Source: Candidatus Gastranaerophilales bacterium (lineage in GTDB: Bacteria > Cyanobacteriota > Vampirovibrionia > Gastranaerophilales > Gastranaerophilaceae). From it: DNA of 58,048 nt. How positions within the stretch are numbered: the first letter of the stretch is position 1; each line of letters begins with the position of its first letter. The DNA lies in NCBI GenBank assembly GCA_947584965.1, contig CANPWQ010000006.1, forward strand, positions 1 to 58,048, given 5' to 3'. This document shows, piece by piece, positions 33,127-42,199 of the stretch. The notes beneath the pieces are model-generated. The model worked only from the letters and a program-made list of their open reading frames with translations, was not told where the DNA came from and made no database searches. The translations under genes and the position numbers were made by a program.

Positions 33127-33717
33127 TTACTCATCAAAGTATAAGTACCCTACAAGATTAAGGTCAATACTGCCATACATAAGCCTTATTCTTCCGTTAT
33201 CTATAATTTCAGCATTACAAAAGGAAATACTTTCCTGCTTCAAATCCTCTTGTGTCTGCTCGGCTTTTACCGTTAAAATTCGCGTTGTACCTTGAGATAA
33301 TTCCAACACATATTCATTATTTGCAATTTTATGGCACGATAATTTGTAATACCCTGGATTTATATAAATTCCATCATCAGAGTATGCCCTCATCGGTATC
33401 ATTACCGTTAAAGTCTGGCTTAATTCGTTATCAGGGTCCTGAGATTGAACAAAATCTTTTAAATGTTCCTCATCATATCCGTGAGTTATAGGTGTAATCT
33501 GACTCTTAAATTTTTTCTCTTTTTTTGTCTTATTACGCTCTTTTAACATTTCAATTGTTTTTTGCAATTTTGAATCAGAAACGGGCTTTTGGTTTTCAAA
33601 TCCTTTATTAAATACCTCGGTATTCTCACCCCAGTAACTCGATGATGATTTTTCTTCCGCACAATAAGTTGTGGGCGAAATTAGTAATATTAAAATTATA
33701 ATAATAACTAACCGCAT
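33127..33717 (-). CDS. Exported hypothetical protein
   Basis: 196 residues with a signal peptide (MRLVIIIILILLISPTTYCAEE). After a Lys/Ser-rich stretch the C-terminal ~100 residues look beta-rich (YINPGYYKLSCHKIANNEYVLELSQG). Not a family I recognise. It converges on nifS with a 2-bp gap. An envelope role is inferred from the signal peptide. Confidence 0.68.
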   Translation of the reverse strand: MRLVIIIILILLISPTTYCAEEKSSSSYWGENTEVFNKGFENQKPVSDSKLQKTIEMLKERNKTKKEKKFKSQITPITHGYDEEHLKDFVQSQDPDNELSQTLTVMIPMRAYSDDGIYINPGYYKLSCHKIANNEYVLELSQGTTRILTVKAEQTQEDLKQESISFCNAEIIDNGRIRLMYGSIDLNLVGYLYFDE

Positions 33718-33818
33718 ATTTATATATTACTAATTTCATCTTAAATGTAAAGAAATTTATGTTAATTTTTAAAATATATGTTATTATAGAATAGTCGATA
33801 AAAAGAGAGGTAATATAT

Positions 33819-34409
33819 ATGTCAAATTATAGAAATGCAGCGCTGGTTATTATAGCTATTCTTTTATTAGTTTATGCTTCACTTATAAGCATAGTACCCG
33901 CAATAAAGACAAGTTCTTTTAACATAAGGGATTTTGAGCAAAAATGCTATAATGCTACAAGCCTTATCACCACTATAGATTCGGTACAATATAAAGTCAA
34001 ACCAAACTTGACAACAATAATTACGGTAAAAGATTTAGATTTACAATATATTGATTATCAACCGTTATTTTCAGCAAAAACAATAGAAATAGAAACAACA
34101 CTTGCAGCATTATTCGGAAATACGTTTAACGTTAAATCTATGCACTTAAAAAACCTAAAATATGATGACCAAATTTTATCTAACGGTGAAAATAAATTAG
34201 CATTTCTACCCGGAGCATTTAACTCTGAAATTTTCGGTAAAAAATCCATAACAATAGTCCCCGGAGATGTAACAGTTAAGAAATTCGACATAAAATATAT
34301 CGGACCTACAACTTATAAAGAAAAATTCATCAGAGAAAAAACATATTCAAAAGACGAAGTAAAAGAATTTTTATCACAATATTATTTTTCACACGTAAAA
34401 ATAAAATAA
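33819..34409 (+). CDS. Short AsmA-like membrane-anchored protein
   Basis: 196 residues. One N-terminal membrane anchor (~8-28), then VKPNLTTIITVKDLDLQYI and AKTIEIETTLAALFGNTFNVKSMHLKNLKYD, which resemble the repeating beta segments of AsmA/TamB-type proteins, but the protein is far shorter than that family. AGAGAGG is 8 bp before the start. 19 bp precede the next exported protein, so they may be co-transcribed. Confidence 0.6.
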   Translation: MSNYRNAALVIIAILLLVYASLISIVPAIKTSSFNIRDFEQKCYNATSLITTIDSVQYKVKPNLTTIITVKDLDLQYIDYQPLFSAKTIEIETTLAALFGNTFNVKSMHLKNLKYDDQILSNGENKLAFLPGAFNSEIFGKKSITIVPGDVTVKKFDIKYIGPTTYKEKFIREKTYSKDEVKEFLSQYYFSHVKIK

Positions 34410-34428
34410 GTTAAAAAGGAGAATAAAA

Positions 34429-34875
34429 ATGAAAAAAACATTATTAACAATAGCATTAGCAGCAATAGTCGGTTTGGCATATACTAATATAGCAAACGCA
34501 GCAACAGTAACAGTTACAAAACCAACAGTTAAAATAAACTCTTCTTCGGAAGAATCTGCAATATCAAAGAAAATGAAAGAACTTGAACAAAAACAAAAAG
34601 ATTTAGAAGCTAAACATGAACAAAACCAAAAAGCAGCGGCAGAGAAAAAAGCTCAAAGAGAAAAAGAAATGAAAGCTAAACAAGATGCCGTAAAAAGTGA
34701 TATTGAAAAAACAAAACAAAATATTAAAAATCAAAATGAAGCAGTTAAAAACGATTTAAAAAAGACACAAGACGATATAAAAGCACAACACGAAAAACAA
34801 AAAGCAGAATCGGCTGCGAAAAAGAAACAAAGACAAGATGCAATAGACAGTTTTAAAAATTCATTTAAAAACTAA
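34429..34875 (+). CDS. Exported coiled-coil protein
   Basis: 148 residues. Signal peptide MKKTLLTIALAAIVGLAYTN followed by IANA; the mature chain from ~40 to 140 is one long highly charged Lys/Glu/Gln coiled coil (KKMKELEQKQKDLEAKHEQN). AAAGGAG stands 8 bp before the ATG. Followed by a clear terminator. Function unknown; a periplasmic or surface rod-like protein. Confidence 0.75.
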   Translation: MKKTLLTIALAAIVGLAYTNIANAATVTVTKPTVKINSSSEESAISKKMKELEQKQKDLEAKHEQNQKAAAEKKAQREKEMKAKQDAVKSDIEKTKQNIKNQNEAVKNDLKKTQDDIKAQHEKQKAESAAKKKQRQDAIDSFKNSFKN

Positions 34876-34892
34876 AATATAAAAAACAAAGG

Positions 34893-34924
34893 AAAAAGCC
34901 TCTTAATTTAAGAGGCTTTTTTTT
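34893..34924 (+). terminator. Rho-independent terminator
   Basis: GCCTCTT paired with AAGAGGC (34898-34904 / 34910-34916), then eight Ts; A-run before the stem, so it may work both ways. Confidence 0.88.
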
Positions 34925-34933
34925 ATTGACATG

Positions 34934-34960
34934 ATTATACTTTACACGCTAAAGTATAAT
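34934..34960. promoter_or_regulatory. Perfect 11-bp dyad upstream of an exported protein
   Basis: ATTATACTTTA and TAAAGTATAAT are exact reverse complements separated by CACGC. The right arm contains a TATAAT that may be the -10, and TTGACA lies at 34926-34931 but 23 bp away, too far for a normal promoter. Likely an operator or a 5' hairpin; the regulator is unknown. Confidence 0.55.
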
Positions 34961-34974
34961 TAAAGGAGGCATTA

Positions 34975-35517
34975 ATGAAAAAAATATTATTTTTAATCGC
35001 AGTAACCGCATTATGTATTAATTTAATCGGCAATCAAGTATATTGCGCAGAAACAACAAAATCATCAAAAGCGGCAGAAGCAGTAAAAGATGCGACTGAT
35101 AAAACAGTCAGTGCTACAAAAAAAATAACGAAAAAGACAGTTAAAGCAACTAAAAAAGGATATAAAAAGACCGTCAGCACGACAAAAGACTTAACCGATA
35201 AAACCGTTGAGGGTACAAAGAATATGTTTGATAACCTTAATCCAAATAAACCCGTAACATTATCGGAATTAGAAACTCAAGCACAAATTAGAACTCTTAA
35301 AAATGAAAAAAAAGGTATTAAATCAGCATATAATTCAAGAATTAAAGATATAAATGCAAGAATTAAAGCTGCTGAAGTTTCAACTACATTAAATGAAACT
35401 CAAAGACAAAATAAAATATACAATTTAACAAAAGAAAAAGACGAATTAATCAGCCAAAGAGATGCAGCAATTTTTAAATATGACAGTCAAATAAAAGAAC
35501 TTAAATCAAAGAAATAA
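34975..35517 (+). CDS. Exported Lys/Thr-rich protein with four 11-residue repeats
   Basis: 180 residues. Signal peptide MKKILFLIAVTALCINLIGN. Residues ~41-84 are four consecutive 11-residue units of the form (T/Y)xKTVxxTKxx, for instance TDKTVSATKKI and YKKTVSTTKDL, as in LEA-like or histone-H1-like amphipathic helices. The C-terminal ~80 residues are a coiled coil. TAAAGGAGG precedes the start. Lies between two terminators, so it is a single-gene unit. Function unknown; a stabilising or binding rod in the periplasm is possible. Confidence 0.72.
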   Translation: MKKILFLIAVTALCINLIGNQVYCAETTKSSKAAEAVKDATDKTVSATKKITKKTVKATKKGYKKTVSTTKDLTDKTVEGTKNMFDNLNPNKPVTLSELETQAQIRTLKNEKKGIKSAYNSRIKDINARIKAAEVSTTLNETQRQNKIYNLTKEKDELISQRDAAIFKYDSQIKELKSKK

Positions 35518-35545
35518 AAAAGAGGGCAAAAGCCCTCTTTTATTT
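35516..35545. terminator. Bidirectional terminator
   Basis: AAAGAGGGC (35519-35527) pairs with GCCCTCTTT (35532-35540) with an AAAA loop and A/T runs on both sides; it serves both converging genes. Confidence 0.87.
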
Positions 35546-36693
35546 TAAAGTTCATTGTCATTATACAATTTATAACCATCTTCAAATGCCTTTACTACCA
35601 ATTTTGAAAACCGCTTTGAAGTTGCCCAGTAAGAAGTATGAGCACCTAAAAATGTTCGTCTGCTCTTTTCATCAGCTTTACTGAATACAAATCCTTTACG
35701 CGAGCGAATATTTAATATATCTTTATCTTTTAAATCATAATATGCCATATTATCCGAGGCAGGATACCCCATAGGGTCATCCGAATAATTAACAGTAAGC
35801 CAGAACATATTATTTTCAAGCAGATATTTATATAAAAGTTTATTATAGTAAGTCATAGGATTATCAGGGCTGTTTAAATCGGAATAAAACAGCAAAAGCG
35901 GACTCGCAAAATTTATTATTCCTTTAACGGCGCCATTGGGCGTACAATATTTTTTTGTATAATCATCTAACTTTAAATATTGTTCAAAAAAGATATCGTT
36001 TTGCACCGCAGGAATAAGCCTGCCATCCGCACCATATATGGCAAGCTGTGATTCAGTCAGCGCATCTATACAGGTATTATTGCATTTTTGCTTTTTTATA
36101 AACTTAATTAAATCATCTGATTTATATAAGGAAATAAAATAATCTTCCATATTAATATAAGGGAGTTTTGTAAAAAGATACTCATAAGAAATAAATGCCC
36201 CCGCGCTGTACCCCAGCAAAATAACGGATTTTCCCTGTTTATGATTTTTTAAAACCTGTTTATGCAAATCCTCCACAATCGGGTGCATATTTCGATAATG
36301 AGATACCCAAATTGCGTCATGAACATAATAAGCCAATAAGGCTCTTACTTTTTGAGCAATCTTTGGAGAAAATACCTTTGTTATTTTTAAATCTGCATCA
36401 ACCGCCCTTATTTGAGCATTACTTTTATCTCCCCAGAAAAATGCCTCCGGAAAGTATGATATTTGATATTTTCCTTTTTCCAAAAGAACGCTGTGAATAA
36501 AATTTGAATTGTTAAAGGCATTGAGCATATTTTTATGCATTTTATTCATGCCGTCATAAAACCATTTTTTCATTTTTTTATCATTATTATTAGAACCGTT
36601 TATATAAATAAATTGGATTTCTGAATTTTTATCCGCACCAAATGCTGATAAGACCGTCAAAAACAAAAAAATTAACGCAAGATATTTTTTCAT
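35545..36693 (-). CDS. Exported putative serine hydrolase (alpha/beta fold)
   Basis: 382 residues. Signal peptide MKKYLALIFLFLTVLSAFGADK. QFIYINGSNNN near the N-terminus and ILLGYSAGAFISYEYL (~155-170) give the nucleophile elbow GxSxG (GYSAG) of lipases and esterases. The acid and His of the triad are not certain; a candidate His is in FLGAHTSYW near the C-terminus. No known subfamily. A secreted lipase or esterase is the best reading. Confidence 0.68.
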   Translation of the reverse strand: MKKYLALIFLFLTVLSAFGADKNSEIQFIYINGSNNNDKKMKKWFYDGMNKMHKNMLNAFNNSNFIHSVLLEKGKYQISYFPEAFFWGDKSNAQIRAVDADLKITKVFSPKIAQKVRALLAYYVHDAIWVSHYRNMHPIVEDLHKQVLKNHKQGKSVILLGYSAGAFISYEYLFTKLPYINMEDYFISLYKSDDLIKFIKKQKCNNTCIDALTESQLAIYGADGRLIPAVQNDIFFEQYLKLDDYTKKYCTPNGAVKGIINFASPLLLFYSDLNSPDNPMTYYNKLLYKYLLENNMFWLTVNYSDDPMGYPASDNMAYYDLKDKDILNIRSRKGFVFSKADEKSRRTFLGAHTSYWATSKRFSKLVVKAFEDGYKLYNDNEL

Positions 36694-36803
36694 ATCGTAA
36701 TTTTACAATGTAATGTTAATTTTTTATATTGAATAACGGGTTAACATTTTATAGAAATTCAAATTTATAGTATGATTAAAATACTAAATGTAAGGATTTT
36801 TAT

Positions 36804-38081
36804 ATGAATATTTTATTTGGAATACTTGGAATTATAGCAATGTTATTAATTGCTTATTTAATGTCATACAATAAAAAGGCAATAAACTATAAAACAATAA
36901 TAGTAGGATTAATATTGCAATTCCTGCTTGCGGTATTCATATTAAAATTTGAACCGGGGAAATTAATGTTTGAATATATAGGCAGATTTGTTGAGAAAAT
37001 ACTTGAATTTGCCAACGAGGGCGCAGATTTTGTTTTTGGCCCGTTATCCAACAGCCCCGAAATATTAAGAGAAATATTCGGGGATAAAGCATTTATGTTC
37101 GCAATGAAGTTAATTCCCGCCCTTATATTTATGATGATACTTGTAAATATATTGTATTATTACGGAATAATGCAGAGAGTAGTAGCATTTTTCGGAAGAA
37201 TAGTAAATAAATTAATGGATGTATCAGGGGCTGAAGCACTGTCTAATGTAGCAAGCTCATTTGTAGGGCAGGTTGTTGCACAAATAATGATAAAACCGTA
37301 TCTGCCGAATTTAACAAGAAGTGAAATCTTAGCGTCAATGACAGGTTCAATGGCATGCTTATCGGGCGGGTTAATTGCAGTATATGCGGGGATAGGAATA
37401 CCACCGCAATATATGCTAGCGGCGTGCATAATGGCAGCCCCGGGAGCGCTTGTTGTATCAAAAATAATTTACCCCGAAACACTTGAACCTCAAACAAAAA
37501 ATGATTTTAAAATACGAAAAAGAAGAACTGACGTAAATGTCTTAGATGCAATATCAAAAGGCGCATCTGACGGAATGAAAGTCGGATTAAACGTAATAGC
37601 CATGCTTATTGCACTTATTGCCTTAATTGCCCTGCTAGACTTCTTTCTTGGTAAATTCGGAGCTTTTGCTTATAACACACTGCATATAAATTTATCGTTT
37701 ATGGGAATGGATATTGAACATCTTTCAATAAAAATGATATTCGGCAAAATATTCTCTGTTTTTGCAATATTAATAGGAATTCCTTTACATGAAGCCTCAA
37801 CCGTAGGCGCATTACTTGGAACAAAATTTGTATTAAATGAAGCAATTGCATTTACGGATTTAACGGTTGTAAGACATTTAATATCGGAAAAAAGTTTTAT
37901 AATAACAACATTTGCACTCTCGGGATTTGCAAATTTTACCTCAGTTGCAATACAAATATCAGGTATAGGCGAAATTGCACCAAATCAAAGAAAAAATCTT
38001 GCCAGAATGGGAATTAGAGCATTAATAGGAGGAACTCTAACTTCTTACATTTCTGCTTGTATGGCAGCAATTCTAATATAA
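36804..38081 (+). CDS. nupC: Concentrative nucleoside transporter (NupC/CNT family)
   Basis: 425 residues with multiple membrane helices. CNT signatures are seen: N-terminal GLILQFLLAVFILK, FVFG, GMxxV-like regions (PALIFMMILVNILYYYG), EALSNVASSFVGQ, and the C-terminal GFANFTSVAIQISGIG and AISKGASDGMKVGLNVIAMLIA. Ion-coupled nucleoside uptake across the inner membrane. Length fits (~400-420). Single gene; a short TAGTAT-N7-ATACTA palindrome sits in front at 36768-36786. Confidence 0.93.
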   Translation: MNILFGILGIIAMLLIAYLMSYNKKAINYKTIIVGLILQFLLAVFILKFEPGKLMFEYIGRFVEKILEFANEGADFVFGPLSNSPEILREIFGDKAFMFAMKLIPALIFMMILVNILYYYGIMQRVVAFFGRIVNKLMDVSGAEALSNVASSFVGQVVAQIMIKPYLPNLTRSEILASMTGSMACLSGGLIAVYAGIGIPPQYMLAACIMAAPGALVVSKIIYPETLEPQTKNDFKIRKRRTDVNVLDAISKGASDGMKVGLNVIAMLIALIALIALLDFFLGKFGAFAYNTLHINLSFMGMDIEHLSIKMIFGKIFSVFAILIGIPLHEASTVGALLGTKFVLNEAIAFTDLTVVRHLISEKSFIITTFALSGFANFTSVAIQISGIGEIAPNQRKNLARMGIRALIGGTLTSYISACMAAILI

Positions 38082-38082
38082 A

Positions 38083-38502
38083 CTAAGCATTTACTTTAAA
38101 TTTTTTTGCGATTTCTTCATTAACTGCAGATTGTTGAACACCAAAGTCCGGATTAGTATATTTACCCAGCACAATTCTATGAATATTTTTAGCCCTTTGT
38201 GATAATTTTTTCAGCTGTGTATAATTTTCATAACTTTTAGTGTCAATCGGCAATTTTGAACAAAGTTTGCATTCTTTAATATAATAGCAGTATTGATTAT
38301 TTTTTTCTTCAATATTTGCAGAAGAATGTGATTGTACCACTTGCGCTATCTGTTCTGCCGTTTCATCAGAAAACGGATGATAATAATATGTTTCTTCCAT
38401 TTTTTTAATTTGCATTACAGTATCAAAATCTGTTTTTTGTGTACTTTTTCTCCAAAGTCCCTGAAAATTTATTGATGTATTATTTATTGCAGATACTTGC
38501 AT
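38083..38502 (-). CDS. Small hypothetical protein with N-terminal INFQG-type motif
   Basis: 139 residues from the ATG at 38500-38502, which has AGGT 6 bases upstream; a start 24 bp earlier is possible. The N-terminus reads MQVSAINNTSINFQGLW, close to MKISSINS...VVSFSA of the HExxH protein at 52882. Several Cys (YCYYIKECKLCSKL) could bind metal. Function unknown; possibly an exported or anchored protein with an N-terminal tag. Confidence 0.6.
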   Translation of the reverse strand: MQVSAINNTSINFQGLWRKSTQKTDFDTVMQIKKMEETYYYHPFSDETAEQIAQVVQSHSSANIEEKNNQYCYYIKECKLCSKLPIDTKSYENYTQLKKLSQRAKNIHRIVLGKYTNPDFGVQQSAVNEEIAKKFKVNA

Positions 38503-38560
38503 AATTACCTGATTAGTTATTAACATTCACTCATTTTAAACAATGTAAAAAATAAATTTG

Positions 38561-39427
38561 CTATTTGTTTATGGAAAAATAAATATCTTTTAATCTTTTT
38601 TTACTAATATGAGTATATAACTGAGTTGTAGATACATCGCTATGACCTAAAAGTTCTTGCACAACTCTCAAATCAGCCCCGTTTTCAAGTAAATGCGTAG
38701 CAAAAGAATGTCTGATTGTATGCGGAGATATATCTTTTTCTATTTTTTTCCCAAGAGAGTTTATAAAAACATAAACATCCTGACGTGTTAATTTTTTACC
38801 GTTGTCTTTAATGAAACAATATTTAGTTTTAAGATTATATTTTTTAATTAAATAGTTCCTGTCATCATAGTAACTTTTTAAAGCGATACAAGCCTTTTTT
38901 CCTATTGGAACAATTCTTTCTTTTGACCCCTTACCCAATACACGTATATATTTTGTATTTAAATCAATATTATTCAATTGAATATCCGAAAGCTCCGATA
39001 CTCTTAACCCTGCCGCATACAAAAGTTCTAAAACCGCTTTTTGAAGTTTATTTAATGAACTATCCAATAATTCGTTTATTTCTTTCATTGAAAGAACTTT
39101 TGGTAATTTTTTGGGAAGTTTCGGTTGTTCTATAGCTAAAGCCGGATTATGAGCGATTATTTCATTAATACTTAACCACTTAAAAAAACCTTTTATTGAA
39201 GCTATTTCACGAGTTATACTCATCGGAGTATATTTTTTATCATACAGATTTTTTATATACATATTAAGGTGAAGCCTTGAAATTTCAGCAATATTCTTTA
39301 ACCCGATTTGTACAAAAAACTCAGATAATGAATATAAGTCCGAACGATACGCAAGAATAGTATTTTTTGCTAATCCGCGTTCAATTTCAAGGTATTCAAG
39401 ATAACCCGCTATATAATGAATTAACAT
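38561..39427 (-). CDS. xerD: Tyrosine recombinase XerD/XerC family
   Basis: 288 residues. Chromosome dimer resolution type. N-terminal SAM-like core-binding domain, then catalytic Arg in LYAAGLRVSEL, Lys in VLGKGSKERIVP, HTIRHSFATHLLENGADL (His-x-x-Arg), GHSDVSTTQLYTH (His and Tyr nucleophile). The length and continuity match Xer proteins rather than phage integrases, and there is no flanking att-like repeat here. No dif site seen. Confidence 0.9.
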   Translation of the reverse strand: MLIHYIAGYLEYLEIERGLAKNTILAYRSDLYSLSEFFVQIGLKNIAEISRLHLNMYIKNLYDKKYTPMSITREIASIKGFFKWLSINEIIAHNPALAIEQPKLPKKLPKVLSMKEINELLDSSLNKLQKAVLELLYAAGLRVSELSDIQLNNIDLNTKYIRVLGKGSKERIVPIGKKACIALKSYYDDRNYLIKKYNLKTKYCFIKDNGKKLTRQDVYVFINSLGKKIEKDISPHTIRHSFATHLLENGADLRVVQELLGHSDVSTTQLYTHISKKRLKDIYFSINK

Positions 39428-39466
39428 AAAAGGATTTTAACATTTTTTGCTATATAAAGCCATAGC

Positions 39467-41266
39467 TTAAGAATTAAGAACTTTTGACGCACGACTCATT
39501 AGTTTATCTGCTCTTTTAATCATTTCCATTGCTCTGGCATCGTCAGCTGATGTATCCGACGGGGCAAAGTTAACTTCAATAGATGGAATATAATGTTCTT
39601 CTTCGGATTTATTTTTATTAAATAAATTCAAAGCAGGAATTTCTGTTCCCTCTGCAGAAGATGACAAATCAGACTGTGCTGCGCTAACAGGAACAGATAC
39701 TTTAGGCTGTTGACTTATTGCTTGATTTTGACTATAAATTTTTATTAAATTTGTTTCTTGCTGATTTACTGTTTGTACATTTTGCTGCTCATTCATAGCC
39801 ACAGGATTATTATCGGGCGCAGATTTTTGTTCATTCTTCTTTTGTTTCTCCAAATATGTTTTAGGTTCTCCAAATATTTTGTGGAATAATTTTGTAACAG
39901 GTTTTTGTAATAACGGCTGCAAGACCATCATTATTATCATTAAACGTGCAAATCCGCCCAAAAATCCGCCAAGTGTTACTTTAGGAAGTTTAATTTTTAA
40001 ATTTCCTATATTTACAAATTTGGTAATTTTCATTTTATCTAAACCTGTATCTAAAATTCTTCCCATGAATTTTAACGGACGTTCCCAAAGTTTTAATTTT
40101 GCGCCCTCATGCTTCAATGATTTAGCTATTGTTTGGGCTTCCTTTAAACCTTTACCTGCAAGTTCTGCTACCTTATCTTTATCAACACCTTTAATAAGCA
40201 GATTTCTTTGCATTTTTGCAATTTTAAGCCCCTCTTTTGTTAACGCAGTATTTGCATTAGTATTTTTTACCAATTCTTTTAAGGCTTCTCTGGCTGCAGG
40301 AGTCATTCCTCTATATTTGTTACCGCCTATTTTATATAATAAACTTGTACAAGGCTGTAATAATAACAAACCAATATACTGCTCGGATAATACGTGCATA
40401 AATGTACTTAGTTTTTCACCTTTCGGTGCGTCCTTTGAAGCCTTATGTGCTTGCGAAAATGCGCTTGCAGCGAAATAAAGCCCCAACAAATCACCACCAT
40501 AGGTTATTAAATCTTTAGTTTTTAGTGTACTTTTAGCAAAAAATTGCCCGAGTGCGGTTTTACCGGTTCTCATATTTGCGGCATTTAGCTTATTTTTTAT
40601 TCCTAATAATCTTCCGTCTGTTATTATATCTTTATTTTCTTCAACCAGTTTACTTATACCCCTGGCCAAGTCATCAGCCATATCACGACTAAATGCAGTT
40701 TTAACCCCATCCTGAGCTTCAGCTAAACCAAAATGCGACAATGTCTTACTATTAAAATACTTACTTAGTTCCGGGATTACTTCCTGTAATTTTTTTAATT
40801 CGTTAACAGCACTATCCGCATATTTTTCCACCAGAGTTTGAGTTCTTGCAAAATTGCTTTTAGGTACTGCTTTATATGCTTCGGTAAAATATTTTGTCAA
40901 TCTGTTATTATTAACAAAATTCGTGAATTTACCGCTATTTTGAGAATTGAATAAGTTATCCAATTTAAATATTTGGGAAATTTTATCACCAAACGCAGAC
41001 ACTATATTAAAAAGCCCTTTTGGTCCTTGGCTTTCCATTGCAGCATCAATAAATTTATTTGAAAAATATACAGCGGGCAGCAGCATAATCGTATCTCGCA
41101 TGTTTTCTGTCTTTGAAGCACCGCTTACAACTTGACTGACAGAATTATTTTCTACACGATCAGTTACAACTTGTTTTGATTTTTCCAGCCCCTCTTGAAC
41201 CGATGATTTATCAAAACCTGTATTAGCTGCCATATAGCGCTGAAAATTATTATTTATTCCGTTAGC
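39467..41266 (-). CDS. Large hypothetical protein with two hydrophobic segments
   Basis: 599 residues from the ATG at 41264-41266, which has AAAAGGTG 5 bases upstream; a GTG 18 bp earlier would place that site inside the gene. N-terminus MANGINNNFQRYMAANTGF. Membrane-like stretches occur at ~255-275 (YGGDLLGLYFAASAF), ~300-320 (YIGLLLLQPCTSLLY) and ~450-470 (GGFARLMIIMMVLQPLL). Gln/Asn-rich linker before the C-terminus. Long helical polar regions with Lys-rich repeats. Not a family I recognise. Confidence 0.68.
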   Translation of the reverse strand, partial: ANGINNNFQRYMAANTGFDKSSVQEGLEKSKQVVTDRVENNSVSQVVSGASKTENMRDTIMLLPAVYFSNKFIDAAMESQGPKGLFNIVSAFGDKISQIFKLDNLFNSQNSGKFTNFVNNNRLTKYFTEAYKAVPKSNFARTQTLVEKYADSAVNELKKLQEVIPELSKYFNSKTLSHFGLAEAQDGVKTAFSRDMADDLARGISKLVEENKDIITDGRLLGIKNKLNAANMRTGKTALGQFFAKSTLKTKDLITYGGDLLGLYFAASAFSQAHKASKDAPKGEKLSTFMHVLSEQYIGLLLLQPCTSLLYKIGGNKYRGMTPAAREALKELVKNTNANTALTKEGLKIAKMQRNLLIKGVDKDKVAELAGKGLKEAQTIAKSLKHEGAKLKLWERPLKFMGRILDTGLDKMKITKFVNIGNLKIKLPKVTLGGFLGGFARLMIIMMVLQPLLQKPVTKLFHKIFGEPKTYLEKQKKNEQKSAPDNNPVAMNEQQNVQTVNQQETNLIKIYSQNQAISQQPKVSVPVSAAQSDLSSSAEGTEIPALNLFNKNKSEEEHYIPSIEVNFAPSDTSADDARAMEMIKRADKLMSRASKVLNS

Positions 41267-41296
41267 CATTAAACACCTTTTCACATTACACTAGCA

Positions 41297-41333
41297 TAAA
41301 AAAAGCAAATAAAAAATTTATTTGCCTTTTTTT
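41297..41333. terminator. Terminator between two minus-strand genes
   Basis: GCAAATAAA (41305-41313) pairs with TTTATTTGC (41317-41325) around AAA, with an A-run on one side and a T-run on the other; for the minus strand it ends the gene that finishes at 41367. Confidence 0.78.
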
Positions 41334-41366
41334 CCAATTTATATGAATTTTTTTTAACAATTATTT

Positions 41367-42101
41367 TTAACCGTCAGAAAAGATAGTAAATGTTCTGTCA
41401 ATATTATTATCAATAAGTTTATCTACAGACTCTTGTTCTTTTAATAAAGCATTATGCTGTGTTTCAAGTTGATCCATATCAAGGTCTAATTTGCTTTGTT
41501 TCCTTGAAAGACTGGCAGTTTGATACTCGTATTTACTTTGAGCTTCCGCATCATCCGTTGTATCCAGAACCTTTTCCATATCAGTATCCGACATAATTGA
41601 ATCTACGGAAAGCGGACCTTTTTCTCCTTTGGTATTAATTACGTTCATCTGCCCATTCATAATCAAGTTTTGTATAACTTTTGAATTATTCAAATATTTA
41701 GTTCCGTCAATGACTTCATATTCTACATCATTTATAGTTGCTTTACCGTCTTCATTAACCGATATTATATCATTGCCATCCAAATCTTTTGGAATAATCC
41801 AATTTCCATCATCATCTTTCTTTAAGTATATTTGATTATCGGAATTCATCGGTAAATACCCCATTGAAGTCATATTTTCATAGGTTAAATCTTCAGATCT
41901 GTAACCTTTTGCATAGTTTTCATCCGTAATTTTAACCTGCAATTTATAATTACTCATTGCATCATTATATTCCTGAGCAGCCTGTTCAGAATCCATAGCC
42001 AGCTGCTGTTGACGTTGTGATATCATTACCATTTGATATTCAATATCACTTATTCTTGCTGTCAACATTAATAATCTGCCCTGTGCGGATGACAATCCCA
42101 T
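41367..42101 (-). CDS. Coiled-coil hypothetical protein
   Basis: 244 residues. MGLSSAQGRLLMLTARISDIEYQMVMISQRQQQLA begins a helical N-terminal region, a central acidic beta-rich insert (~75-165, with DDDGNWIIPKDLDGNDI), and a final helical coil (~185-235). Its N- and C-terminal helices could pack together as in hook- or needle-type proteins, but no flagellar gene is present. No signal peptide. Function unknown. Confidence 0.65.
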   Translation of the reverse strand: MGLSSAQGRLLMLTARISDIEYQMVMISQRQQQLAMDSEQAAQEYNDAMSNYKLQVKITDENYAKGYRSEDLTYENMTSMGYLPMNSDNQIYLKKDDDGNWIIPKDLDGNDIISVNEDGKATINDVEYEVIDGTKYLNNSKVIQNLIMNGQMNVINTKGEKGPLSVDSIMSDTDMEKVLDTTDDAEAQSKYEYQTASLSRKQSKLDLDMDQLETQHNALLKEQESVDKLIDNNIDRTFTIFSDG

Positions 42102-42199
42102 TATTGTTTCTCCAAATTTTTCATTCTACAATAATTAGTATCGGCATTTTTATTAAATTCTTGAGTTTTTTATAAAAGTTTCTTAATAAAAATTTACAA

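Noticed and set aside
36768-36786. TAGTAT-N7-ATACTA dyad before nupC
   Set aside because: Only 6-bp arms of mostly A/T; too weak to claim as an operator.
38561-39427. Xer-type recombinase as integrase of a mobile island
   Set aside because: Length and motifs match housekeeping XerD/C, and no flanking attachment repeats or island genes are seen.
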